In this document: positions 15,747 to 23,626 of the stretch, piece by piece | Position numbering within the stretch: position 1 is the stretch's first letter | Layout: each line of letters opens with the position of its first letter | Assembly (NCBI GenBank): GCA_028871345.1 | Contig: JAGWNK010000020.1 | Coordinates: forward strand, 1 to 62,111 | DNA length: 62,111 nucleotides | DNA from: Alphaproteobacteria bacterium | GTDB taxonomy: Bacteria; Pseudomonadota; Alphaproteobacteria; Micropepsales; Micropepsaceae | Direction of reading: 5' to 3' | The notes under the pieces: generated by a model | Databases searched by the model: none | What the model saw: only the letters and a program-made list of their open reading frames with translations | What the model was told of the DNA's origin: nothing | Made by a program: the position numbers and the translations under genes

Positions 15747-17876
15747 ATGAATGCGCCTCCTTCAAACGCAACGGCCATGTCCGATCTCGCCGTCGCTGAT
15801 CTCGCGCGGTCTGGTATTTCGGCTAACCAGGCTGTGACGTTGGGCATGTTCTCTGTGACGAGCGCCGCCACCGATACATGTTTTCGCGAATTTCGTGCAC
15901 AGCCTGCGTTGGTGATTCCTTACTTTGACATTCGTGGCGACCAACTCTGGTTTGAACGAGACGGAACGCGCCTGCCATTTGGTCGCGTCCGGTATCTCGG
16001 CTCAACTCCGCAGAAGCTCGGATTTCAAGGCCCGCGGGACCTGGGCAAGTACGGCCAGCCGGCGCGAAGCGGCATCCACGCGTATTTTCCGCCCGGCATT
16101 AATTGGGCTGCAGTCGCTGCCGACCCTCGCCAACCCTTGCTGCTGGCAGAGGGAGAAAAGAAGGCTGCAAAGCTCTGCCTTGAGGGTTTTAACGCAATTG
16201 GCATTGGCGGTTGCTGGAACTTCCGAACGGACGGCGGGCTTGAGGGCTTAAAGCTACTCATGCCGGAGCTGGAGCAATTTGTCTGGCAAGGCCGCTCTGT
16301 GTATCTCGCAATCGACGGTGACGCAGCCACCAATCCCCAAATTGCAGCAGCCGAGTGTCGCCTAGCACTGGAACTTGGGCTGCGGCGTGGTGCATCCGTT
16401 TACCGCATCCGTTTCCCTGCCGCTGCGGACGGTTCAAGGATGGGCGCTGACGATTACCTTGTTGCCTACGGCGCCGATGCATTCGAGCAGCTGGCAGCCA
16501 AGGCCGAGAAGATGCGCGAGGCGGACGCCCACGTGGCCGACTTGAACCAGAAGCACGCCGTCATCTGCGTGGGCGGCAAAACCTTCGTCGCGGACTTCGC
16601 CTACGACGCGGCCTTGGAGCGGCGCAAGATCAACTATTTTACGCCGAAGGATTTCGCCGTGGCTCTCGCCAACCGGTTCGTCGCAGACCCGAACGACCCG
16701 CGCAAGCAGGCGCCGCTGTCATCGGTATGGCTCAAGCATCCTCATCGCCGGCAGTACTTGGGCGGTGTAACGCTTGCGCCGATGCAGGATGTACCCGAAG
16801 GTGTGTTCAACTTGTGGCGGGGCTTCTCCGTTGAGCCGAAAAAAGGAGACTGGTCACTTTTCCGTTCTCACATTCTCGACAACGTGTGCGCGGGCGCACC
16901 GGCACTGTTCGATTACATGTTGAACTGGATGGCCCGGCTCGTCCAACACCCCGGCGAGCCGGGGCAGGTCGCGATTGTGATGCGCGGCGGACGTGGTGTC
17001 GGGAAGGGCAAGGTTGCATGTTGGATTGGCCGCATGATGAACGATCATTTCATCCAAGCGACCCAGGCCGACCACGTAACGGGCAAGTTCAACGGCCACC
17101 TGCAGGACTGTGTTGTGTTGTTCGGAGACGAGGCATTCTTCGCCGGCAACCCGGCACATGAAAAAATCCTCAACGGGCTAATCACAGAGACAACCCGGCT
17201 TTCGGAACAGAAATTTCTTAATGCCGTGACGGTGCGCAACTACATTCACCTGATACTGTCCACCAATTCAGAGTGGGCCATTCCAGCCGGTATGGACGAG
17301 CGTCGTTACCTCGTTCTCGACGTGCCCGACCACATTCACAAGCAAGATTCGCCCTACTTCGCGGCAATCGACGCTCAGATGGAGAGCGGCGGCCTGGCAG
17401 CTATGCTGTTTGACCTGCAGCAGCGTGACATCTCAAAATTCGAGGTTCGCCGCGTGCCGCAGACTGCGGGGCTGGCGGATCAGAAGCGACGCACGCTACA
17501 CGCCCGCGGCGGTGCGCTCGCATGGCTCCAGGACATTCTAACAGCCGGCGAGGTCAAATACATTGGCGAGGTGAAAACGACCGTCGCGTGGAGTGCGAAG
17601 GGCCTGCAGGTCTCGCGAAACGAGCTGTTTGACGCTTACGAAGCGTGGGAGCGCAACCGTCCCGGACGCGCGCACCCGGAAAGCCGCGAAGCATTCGGCC
17701 GCCGGCTCAAGGCGGTCCTGGGGGCGTCTTTCAAGGGTGGCGACAACACGAAGCTGCCAAAAGCCGTCAACGCTGAGCGCCCTCGTGCCTACTTCTTTGC
17801 CCCCCTGGATCAATGCCGGCTGGCGTTCATGGCATCGCAGAACATGCCTGGGCTGTGGAGGGCGGATGATGAATAA
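15747..17876 (+). CDS. Primase-helicase: Toprim-like (DUF3854) plus SF3/DUF5906-type ATPase
   Basis: A 709-residue replication protein. The N-terminal third is Toprim-like: LLLAEGEKKAAKLCLEGFNA carries the acidic motif near residue 135, and VYLAIDGDAAT supplies the DxD near 191. The C-terminal part is an SF3-like ATPase with Walker A GGRGVGKGK (414-422), Walker B CVVLFGDEAFFAG and sensor ILSTNSEWAIPAGMDERRY. It ends in a helical domain that may bind DNA. Such proteins unwind the origin and prime replication of phage-like elements. GAAGGGGCG precedes ATG 15747. The iteron array starts right after its stop. Confidence 0.88.
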   Translation: MNAPPSNATAMSDLAVADLARSGISANQAVTLGMFSVTSAATDTCFREFRAQPALVIPYFDIRGDQLWFERDGTRLPFGRVRYLGSTPQKLGFQGPRDLGKYGQPARSGIHAYFPPGINWAAVAADPRQPLLLAEGEKKAAKLCLEGFNAIGIGGCWNFRTDGGLEGLKLLMPELEQFVWQGRSVYLAIDGDAATNPQIAAAECRLALELGLRRGASVYRIRFPAAADGSRMGADDYLVAYGADAFEQLAAKAEKMREADAHVADLNQKHAVICVGGKTFVADFAYDAALERRKINYFTPKDFAVALANRFVADPNDPRKQAPLSSVWLKHPHRRQYLGGVTLAPMQDVPEGVFNLWRGFSVEPKKGDWSLFRSHILDNVCAGAPALFDYMLNWMARLVQHPGEPGQVAIVMRGGRGVGKGKVACWIGRMMNDHFIQATQADHVTGKFNGHLQDCVVLFGDEAFFAGNPAHEKILNGLITETTRLSEQKFLNAVTVRNYIHLILSTNSEWAIPAGMDERRYLVLDVPDHIHKQDSPYFAAIDAQMESGGLAAMLFDLQQRDISKFEVRRVPQTAGLADQKRRTLHARGGALAWLQDILTAGEVKYIGEVKTTVAWSAKGLQVSRNELFDAYEAWERNRPGRAHPESREAFGRRLKAVLGASFKGGDNTKLPKAVNAERPRAYFFAPLDQCRLAFMASQNMPGLWRADDE

Positions 17877-17883
17877 CCACTGC

Positions 17884-18134
17884 GTCCGGGTTGTCCGCGT
17901 TGCATCCGGGTTCTGTCCGGGGGCAAGTGTTGGATTTCGCTCAATAGTCCAGGTGTCCGGGTTCTCTCCTCAAAATCATATAGAGGGAATGCAATACATC
18001 CCCGAAATGCATAGCGTTGTCCCGTATACAATAATTCCGGTCGGACCCCGGACAACCCGGACTTACCCGGACATTCCAACAGAACCAATGCCTTGGCACG
18101 TCCGGGCGTATCAGTCGCACTCGGACAACCGGAC
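17884..18134. other. Candidate replication origin: iteron-like GTCCGGGTT array around an AT-richer core
   Basis: In about 250 bp the 9-mer GTCCGGGTT or a close variant occurs about ten times. Plus orientation: 17884, 17893, 17904, 17915, 17955 and 18100. Minus orientation: 18045-18053, 18054-18062, 18064-18072, 18119-18126 and 18127-18134. Left copies point right and most right copies point left, flanking an AT-richer core (about 17968-18036). No gene is needed to explain the region. The position between primase and terS and the iteron-core-iteron layout fit an origin bound by the primase-helicase. Transcriptional operators are the alternative. Confidence 0.6.
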
Positions 18135-18184
18135 GCGACCGCGCGGCATCACGCGACCTTCTAATTCAGTTTGAGTCAACGATC

Positions 18185-18706
18185 ATGAGCAAAACTGTAC
18201 CTGCAGCGCCTCCCCAGACCGTGATGTTTGATGACCTCACGGCCAAACAATCGCGGTTCGTTTGTGAGTTCGTTGAGCGCGGAGGCAAACCCGGTGACGC
18301 TGCCGATGCTGCTGTAGCAGCCGGATACGCACGTCCAGGGCATGCGGGCCGTGCCGCGGCACGCTCAAGAGCGCACGAGCTATTGCGGACCCCTGCGGTT
18401 CTCAAAGCACTGCACGAGGAACGAGCACGCAGGCTAAGCGCAGGGGCGGTACTCGGTGTTCGCACGCTCATGGACCTGTGCCAAAACGCACGCAGCGAGC
18501 AAGTACGCCTCAGCGCCGCAAAAGAATTGGTGGACCGCGGGCACGGCCCTGTCGTGAGCCGCAACGCGAGCCTGAACGTGACCACCACGATTGAGGATGT
18601 GCTGGACCAGCTCGATGCTCAGGAGAAGCAGCGAGCAGCGGCAGCCGCGGGACAGACAATCGACGTTGCACCGGTCCCGAGGATTGACGGCGATGAACAG
18701 TGTTAG
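18185..18706 (+). CDS. Terminase small subunit-like protein
   Basis: A 173-residue protein. DDLTAKQSRFVCEFVE, then DAAVAAGYARP and HELLRTPAVLKALHEE follow the Terminase_2-type small subunit pattern (LTxKQ..FV..Y, AA..AGY, LL..P.V). The N-terminal HTH would recognise packaging-site DNA; the C-terminal half is helical. There is no large subunit, portal or capsid gene nearby. In PICIs a satellite-encoded TerS redirects the helper phage's packaging, which is the role inferred here. A generic island DNA-binding protein is the alternative. Confidence 0.75.
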   Translation: MSKTVPAAPPQTVMFDDLTAKQSRFVCEFVERGGKPGDAADAAVAAGYARPGHAGRAAARSRAHELLRTPAVLKALHEERARRLSAGAVLGVRTLMDLCQNARSEQVRLSAAKELVDRGHGPVVSRNASLNVTTTIEDVLDQLDAQEKQRAAAAAGQTIDVAPVPRIDGDEQC

Positions 18707-18807
18707 CTGGGCTGGGATTGGTGGCTTTGGTCCGCCCGTTGGTCCACGCCGAGGATTGCCGAGGCTAACACGCTGGAGCATTTAGTGGTTTTCGGCGGCT
18801 AACACTG
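18698..18807. repeat. GCTAACAC repeats flanking the 3' end of terS
   Basis: CAGTGTTAGC (18698-18707, covering the terS stop) is the exact inverse of GCTAACACTG (18798-18807). A third partial copy, GCTAACACGCTG, begins at 18764. Packaging sites often lie in or beside terS, so a TerS recognition site is possible; a long-stem transcript hairpin is the alternative. Confidence 0.35.
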
Positions 18808-18815
18808 CACCCTTA

Positions 18816-19232
18816 CTACGGTGCCGTGTGATATGTCGCGCCTGCCTCGCCCGCGGCTCCGTCAAATTCCCGCTTGAGCTGTCGGTATTGGGACCACTCA
18901 CCAAGGTTCAACGTCCGAATCTTCTGGGCGGCCTCCAATTCGGCTAGCCGGGCGACCCGATATTGATGTCCGCCGGCTTGAGCTTCAATGCGAGCTGCTT
19001 CTTCTTCCCGCTGAGCGCGCCGCTCGGCATGTTGCTTGTACAAGAACATGCCTATCCCAACGATGGCGAAAAAGATCAGAGCCCCCGGTTCGAGCAGGGT
19101 TACGACAAGAAGGCCGACGGCCAGGACTCCGATACCCAGAATACTCAGCGCTTCTCTCGTCCAAACAGCGAGTGCGAATAGCGCTATGCCACCGAGCACC
19201 ACTCCACCCGCCACTTCAAGCACCAGCATCAT
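18816..19232 (-). CDS. Small membrane protein with cytoplasmic coiled-coil tail
   Basis: A 138-residue protein with three hydrophobic segments within the first 80 residues (VLEVAGGVVLGGIALFALAV, ILGIGVLAVGLLVVTLL, LIFFAIVGIGMFLY). A charged helical tail follows (HAERRAQREEEAARIEAQ). ATG 19232 has GGGAG 8 nt upstream; the frame extends to 19385 without support. It is divergent from the XRE regulator. Function unknown; the position in the island suggests accessory cargo. Confidence 0.6.
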   Translation of the reverse strand: MMLVLEVAGGVVLGGIALFALAVWTREALSILGIGVLAVGLLVVTLLEPGALIFFAIVGIGMFLYKQHAERRAQREEEAARIEAQAGGHQYRVARLAELEAAQKIRTLNLGEWSQYRQLKREFDGAAGEAGATYHTAP

Positions 19233-19319
19233 GTCGATTCTCCCGTTCCCGGCCCGAGACCCTGCATAGCCCCGCTCCGTAGCTAGCGGCGGCATTCTGC
19301 TACACCACAAGTTTACGAA

Positions 19320-19356
19320 TTGTAGGCCTATTGTCCGTGGTTTTATATATCCACGG
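19320..19356 (+). promoter_or_regulatory. XRE-gene promoter with inverted-repeat operator
   Basis: TTGTAG (19320-19325) and TTATAT (19343-19348) are spaced 17 bp. The inverted repeat CCGTGG-N10-CCACGG (19335-19340 and 19351-19356) encloses the -10 element. Placed just before the XRE gene, it looks like its autoregulatory operator. Confidence 0.5.
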
Positions 19357-19373
19357 TTTGATTGCCTTACGAT

Positions 19374-19640
19374 ATGAAGGCGCAAATCGTTGTGGCAAGA
19401 AATCTTAGACGCTTAAGGGTAGCCCGGGACTTGTCACAAGAGAATTTGGCCGTGGATGCCGGCGTGGATCGCACATATGTCAGCCGGCTGGAACGCGGTT
19501 TGGAAAACCCAACCGTCGCCGTTCTGGAGCGCTTGGCAATCGCACTTGAAGCGCAGATAGCCGACTTGTTTGATTCTGCGCGCGTCGTCCGTGGCCCAGT
19601 GAAACCGCTGCGGAGCGGCAGACGCCCGCGCGCGCAGTAA
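19374..19640 (+). CDS. XRE-family HTH transcriptional regulator
   Basis: An 88-residue repressor-type protein consisting mostly of one HTH_3 domain: NLRRLRVARDLSQENLAVDAGVDR and YVSRLERGLENPTVAVLERLA. A short basic tail follows (KPLRSGRRPRAQ). ATG 19374 is chosen; TTG 19362 is in frame. Such regulators are master repressors in many phage-like elements, so it may control the promoter at 14705 as well as its own. Confidence 0.85.
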   Translation: MKAQIVVARNLRRLRVARDLSQENLAVDAGVDRTYVSRLERGLENPTVAVLERLAIALEAQIADLFDSARVVRGPVKPLRSGRRPRAQ

Positions 19641-19881
19641 TGCCCCTCGCAACCTCAAATGTCGTGAAAACAACCGGCCTGCCCCCGGGGGGTACCTTCG
19701 ATAGCCGCGGGCTGTAACGCCTCAATGGTGCACTCTCACGATAGAATCCAAAATCGGACCTTTGCGATAGACTCACACGGTGAGGACTGACCGCGAGCAT
19801 CCACAAGTTCGAACTCGAATACTATGGCGAGCGCGTCCAAAAGGCCCCAATCTTCGCCGGGCTGCCGGCTGAGGCTCATGC

Positions 19882-20235
19882 ATGGACGCGTTACTTTTTC
19901 TGAGACTCCCCCACCCCGACGATTTCATGACGCGGGAAATTGGAGCTTTGCGGAAGCACTTGCCGGAGGGCAGCGCCCCAGCCTTCCACACTGAAAAGAC
20001 CCGGGCGTTCCTCGTTCCCTGGGAAGGGCGATTGGATCAGCTGCTCCGGCAAATCAAGCGCGAACTGGATGCGTTTGAAGATTGGGACCTAATTGAGATG
20101 GGACGCGAAAGCTATAGCAAAAACAATGCTGGGACCGTTGAGACATGGTTCAGGCGACACGTGCGTTGGGTTTCAGGCCCTGTAGGCGACGAACCAGACT
20201 GGGATGCGATGGCGGAGTGGTGCCGGACTCACTGA
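19882..20235 (+). CDS. Unknown island protein
   Basis: A 117-residue acidic protein, helical with several Trp (RLDQLLRQIKRELDAFEDWDL, TVETWFRRHVRWVSG, DWDAMAEWCRTH). No family recognised. ATG 19882 lacks a clear ribosome binding site. It overlaps the end of another short open frame (19787-19903, CTG start) that reads like protein. It is followed 24 nt later by the next unknown gene in the same direction. Confidence 0.5.
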   Translation: MDALLFLRLPHPDDFMTREIGALRKHLPEGSAPAFHTEKTRAFLVPWEGRLDQLLRQIKRELDAFEDWDLIEMGRESYSKNNAGTVETWFRRHVRWVSGPVGDEPDWDAMAEWCRTH

Positions 20236-20259
20236 GAAGTCATTTAGCGGAGCTGCGCA

Positions 20260-20721
20260 ATGCACCCGGAAGCAACAAAAGAGCTGATGTCCCTTCTGTC
20301 CGACTTGGCACCAGGATGTTTGAACAATCCGCCGGTGACGATATCGCCAGCGTTTCAGCGTGATGCACTCCTGGAGGTTCTAAAGCAGTTATGGGGTGAC
20401 GACTTCCCGATAGTCGCAAGGCAGCCCTACGAAGCGTCGTACGGGCCAGAGGCGGATATGGTGCTACGGGCCTTGGCTCGGGGCGGGGATAATACTATTG
20501 GCCTGCAGCCTGGGGCCGCGCGTGTCCTGCTGGAACGCGTGCTACAGGCTATCGCAGTTCTGGCAGCCAACGTAGAGGTGGGGCGGGGTGGCATTCCAAT
20601 GCCCTCTGGCCTCGCGCCATCTGTCCAGACGGGAGCTGTCGTGCTCTGGTGGCTCTACCATATGGATTTGCCCTATCCCCCAACAGACCGCACGGGAGTC
20701 AAGTTGGCATGCCTCAATTGA
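20260..20721 (+). CDS. Unknown island protein
   Basis: A 153-residue protein, largely helical (RDALLEVLKQLWGDDFPIV, ARVLLERVLQAIAVLAAN). Its hydrophobic end, VVLWWLYHMDLPYPP, is probably buried rather than a membrane helix. AGCGGAG lies upstream of ATG 20260. It lies between the 117-aa gene and the HEPN gene, suggesting one cargo operon. No family recognised. Confidence 0.5.
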   Translation: MHPEATKELMSLLSDLAPGCLNNPPVTISPAFQRDALLEVLKQLWGDDFPIVARQPYEASYGPEADMVLRALARGGDNTIGLQPGAARVLLERVLQAIAVLAANVEVGRGGIPMPSGLAPSVQTGAVVLWWLYHMDLPYPPTDRTGVKLACLN

Positions 20722-20834
20722 GCGCGTACCCTCACCCGTAACGGCTAAGTGGCTCTGCCACCTACACCCAATCCGTGGCGGAAAACAGCGGCGTGTCTGG
20801 GCCCAACAGCGCACCCTGCGAGGTATCAGTGCAA

Positions 20835-22178
20835 ATGCTGTCTCTTGAAACGTGGCTTCACCTCCTGGGGCCGACACCGCGCAAGATTGTCTTTCCATAT
20901 ATGGAGCTTATGAGCGGGCGCGATAGGGAGCCGCCAGTACTGGTTGGCTCCGGTGAAGTGAATCTTCAGACTCCGAACAGCTTTGAATACACAGTCGTGG
21001 GCAAGGCGTCAGACGATAGGGAGACATTTGGCCGTTTTCTAAGAGCGCAGAAGAATCCGTATGAAACGTTTGACCAGTTTAGGCTTATAGGAAAAGACGA
21101 AACAGGCCTTGAGTGGCAATTCGGCTGGACAAGGCCAATCGTAACAGACATGCCCGGCGCCACTTGGTCGATAATGGGCGAGATACAAGTCCTCTCAACG
21201 GACGTATCCGATTCGTCCGTAAACCAGCTCTGCTCCGCTGAGAACATTATTGAGTTTGCCGTGGAGCATCCGATGGCTCGCGTGCTTGGTGCATTTACGA
21301 CGCGCATGGCCGATTCCCCGTCGCCAATGCGTCAGCATCAAATCGAGGTGCTAGGCGCTTCAATCGAGTTCAGATACAGACCAGACCTGCACACTCTGAG
21401 CATCCTGTGCCCGACAACAGAGGAATTGCCGCATCCGTACCTGGAGAACTGGCTGACAGCGCCCTTCCGTATCATTTTTGGTCAGTGCGTTTATCCACGG
21501 CTGGTCGCGCGGAATTTCGGCAACGGGCGAGCCATGGTCAATCTGAGAAGGTCGCCGGGCGTCATTCGCAACGCCGGCTTCGCTGCTTTGTGGGGTGGCG
21601 AAATTGGTGACAAGTCAAAAGACGCTTTCTGGAGCCTCTATGCGCGCCTGCTTACGTTTATCGCCAGAGCGCGCGACGCGCGGGGGGATCGGCTATTTGA
21701 GGAAAATCCCTTGGGCCAGTTCTACCAAGAAGTAGCTCAGACCGCTCGGGGCACACGATGGGTTTGGGCCCTCACGCTCGCCAGCGTGGTAGAGGGACAA
21801 ACTAGGATGTTAGTGCCGCCAGGCACACTTCGATCCGATGTGGACCCCTGCGAAGTCCAAAGCCTGTGCGATCACATTCTAGCGTGGAAGGGGTCGCCTT
21901 CGCTGAGAGACCGGGCAATCCAGAGTGTCGCTAGCGCCCAAGAAGTAACTGCAACACGGGCTTTGGTTGACCTACGTAAGCAGGGGGTAATCTCTGACCT
22001 AGAGGTCTCAAGCTGGAAGTCTGTGCGAAACGAAGTTATGCATGGAGCTCTGCTCTCGCCGTGGTCCGAGAAGGAAGAAGACGAGAAACTTGGCAATTTG
22101 GCGAGCCTCTTTCACAAGCTCACAATGCAGATACTGAAACAGGCGGAGGGCCTTGACGCGGTGCCAATCAAACCGTGA
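20835..22178 (+). CDS. HEPN-motif protein, candidate abortive-infection/anti-phage effector
   Basis: A 447-residue protein. The N-terminal 180 residues look beta-rich (GSGEVNLQTPNSFEYTVVG, GLEWQFGWTRPIV). The C-terminal half is helical and contains WKSVRNEVMHG, i.e. R398-N-E-V-M-H403, the Rx4H signature of HEPN RNases. The two-part layout recalls ApeA-type defence proteins, but that is by architecture only. ATG 20835 is preferred (GAGGT upstream); GTG 20775 would add 20 residues. It is the last gene before attR, a common place for satellite cargo. Confidence 0.6.
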   Translation: MLSLETWLHLLGPTPRKIVFPYMELMSGRDREPPVLVGSGEVNLQTPNSFEYTVVGKASDDRETFGRFLRAQKNPYETFDQFRLIGKDETGLEWQFGWTRPIVTDMPGATWSIMGEIQVLSTDVSDSSVNQLCSAENIIEFAVEHPMARVLGAFTTRMADSPSPMRQHQIEVLGASIEFRYRPDLHTLSILCPTTEELPHPYLENWLTAPFRIIFGQCVYPRLVARNFGNGRAMVNLRRSPGVIRNAGFAALWGGEIGDKSKDAFWSLYARLLTFIARARDARGDRLFEENPLGQFYQEVAQTARGTRWVWALTLASVVEGQTRMLVPPGTLRSDVDPCEVQSLCDHILAWKGSPSLRDRAIQSVASAQEVTATRALVDLRKQGVISDLEVSSWKSVRNEVMHGALLSPWSEKEEDEKLGNLASLFHKLTMQILKQAEGLDAVPIKP

Positions 22179-22202
22179 GCCGCCTGTCCAGCGATATGGT
22201 AG

Positions 22203-22224
22203 CCTTGGACCATTTGCCGGACCA
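22203..22224. repeat. Candidate integrase arm-type site, right end
   Basis: This block repeats 11978-11998 with one inserted base and two substitutions: CCTTGGACCATT followed by a second GGACCA. It lies 121 bp inside attR in the same orientation as the left copy. Confidence 0.45.
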
Positions 22225-22344
22225 GAAGCACATCAAACTAGCTTGAACTAGATGCAACGCGGCTACAGTGGCAGCAGCGCCAAGCGCTTGTTTTGTCGAA
22301 CTACAAGCGATGCGCTGTGATTACATTGAATCCAGCCCGCTGTC

Positions 22345-22383
22345 TTTCGAGTGCGGTGCTTTCAACCGCTCAGCCACCTGTCC
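22345..22383. repeat. attR core: orphan 5' half of tRNA-Ser
   Basis: An exact 39-bp copy of 11877-11915. Here the tRNA stops at the anticodon loop, so it is a non-functional remnant. The flank 22384-22540 is chromosomal. On the minus strand it should still hold the original tRNA promoter: TTGCAT and TCATTT spaced 17 bp, ending 9 nt before the tRNA 5' end. Bases 22179-22344 inside the island hold only the arm-type site. Confidence 0.85.
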
Positions 22384-22540
22384 AACCCGCTGAAATGACA
22401 TGGTTTTCCGGTACGATGCAAAATTCCGCGCGCCGCCGCCGCTACCGATTTTGCCACTGAAACCAATCATTTCGACGCCGAGGCGCGCTTATAGCATGTC
22501 CCCCACCCGCGTCGAGGGGCAGGCGGAGGGTTTCCCGCCC

Positions 22541-23341
22541 CTAACCGGCCCCGAGATCCCGGAAGCTGTAGCCGAATGCGTTGATGTCGCGCTCGTAGCG
22601 CCACTCCGTGTAGCGGACTTCCGTCTCGCTCCAGGCGCGCTTGACCAAGTTACGGATCCTGTTCGAACTCTGCCGATAGCTCCTGCTCGCCCAGCAGCTC
22701 AGATACCGATCGTCGAGGCCGGCCTTGACGGCGGACGGATCCATTCCCGGCGGCAATCCCAGAAGGCGTTCGATCCTCGAGGCCGAAGAGGCCGGAGCGC
22801 GCGTGAAGTCCTGGTACCGCAGCACGCAGGCGCGCTGCAGATGCGGCAAGTCCTCGAACAGATAGCGATGGCAGACAAGCCAGTTGCGGACGATCAAGGG
22901 CAGCGACGCACGATGGTCCCAACGCAGCACCGCCAGGGCGTGCGCCACCGGATGGCGCATGATGAAGACGAAGCTGGAATCCGGAAACGCCGCCTGCAAG
23001 AAACGCGACATCACGATGTTGATCGGCGATTTCTCGCACAGCACCGGCCTGGTCAGATCCCAATAGGGCTTCCAGGACGCAAACAATTCCTGCCGCGCCC
23101 GATCGACCAGCGGCGAAGCCTCGGTCAGGTGGCAGCATGGATGAAGTCCGAAGCGCGTTTCGCCGCCCAAGGCGCCGCCTGTCGGATAGACGGACTGAAG
23201 GAATTGGCCTTCGTCCATCGGCACGCCCGTATTGGCAAGGCCGCTGACCTGCGGATGGCTGGACACGAGCTGCGCCAGAGGCGTCGTGCCGCTCCGGTGC
23301 ATGCCGCCAACGAAAATGAAGCGATGGCCGGTCGATGCCAC
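22541..23341 (-). CDS. Sulfotransferase family protein
   Basis: A 266-residue protein with the PAPS 5'-phosphosulfate loop FVGGMHRSGTTPLAQL (about 10-25). The 3'-phosphate region is FVFIMRHPVAHALAV, with the conserved R and H. It should transfer sulfate from PAPS to a hydroxyl of a glycan, lipid or small molecule; the acceptor is unknown. The start is GTG 23341. It lies just outside the island on native chromosome. Bases 23342-23626 upstream hold no feature I recognise. Confidence 0.82.
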   Translation of the reverse strand: MASTGHRFIFVGGMHRSGTTPLAQLVSSHPQVSGLANTGVPMDEGQFLQSVYPTGGALGGETRFGLHPCCHLTEASPLVDRARQELFASWKPYWDLTRPVLCEKSPINIVMSRFLQAAFPDSSFVFIMRHPVAHALAVLRWDHRASLPLIVRNWLVCHRYLFEDLPHLQRACVLRYQDFTRAPASSASRIERLLGLPPGMDPSAVKAGLDDRYLSCWASRSYRQSSNRIRNLVKRAWSETEVRYTEWRYERDINAFGYSFRDLGAG

Positions 23342-23626
23342 GCCTGCCCACCCCCAGCACTGCAGTCCTGGCGGCCGGCTTGCGAAGCGATGGCGCCATG
23401 GATCATAGGCGTATCCGAAGGCCTATGACCTCGGCCAGCGAATATCGCGTCTATGGTTTATCATAGCAGTACGCAAGATGCATGATTTTGGGACCCACTT
23501 CCGACGTAGAACGTACATTGCAAACCAGCACTGGAATTGTGGGTATCGAAATGCGGCGGGTCCTGCGCTCTGCGCGGTGCCGGGAAAATACCGGCCGTCG
23601 AGCGACTTCCGCAACCGGCGAGACGG

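Larger units (their letters stand above)
11877..22383. mobile_element. Integrated phage-satellite-like (PICI-like) island in tRNA-Ser
   Basis: The island is bounded by a 39-bp direct repeat inside tRNA-Ser. On the minus strand it holds two unknown genes, the integrase and an RHH protein. On the plus strand it has an HTH protein, two unknowns, a primase-helicase, an iteron array, a terminase small subunit homologue, an XRE regulator, two unknowns and a HEPN-motif protein, with one minus-strand membrane protein. Genes inside look less GC-rich than the flanks. No portal, capsid, tail, lysis or conjugation gene is present. Integrase, replication initiator, origin and TerS without structural genes is the known PICI plan. 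A decayed prophage or an unrelated replicative island remain possible. Confidence 0.75.

Noticed and set aside
17884..18134. CRISPR array
   Set aside because: Repeats are 9 bp, irregularly spaced and in both orientations; no spacers or cas genes.
22345..22383. Second tRNA-Ser gene
   Set aside because: Only the 5' half matches; the variable arm, T-arm and 3' acceptor strand are missing, so it is the attR remnant.
22400..23428. Plus-strand frame over the sulfotransferase
   Set aside because: No motifs, and the minus strand has clear PAPS-binding loops.
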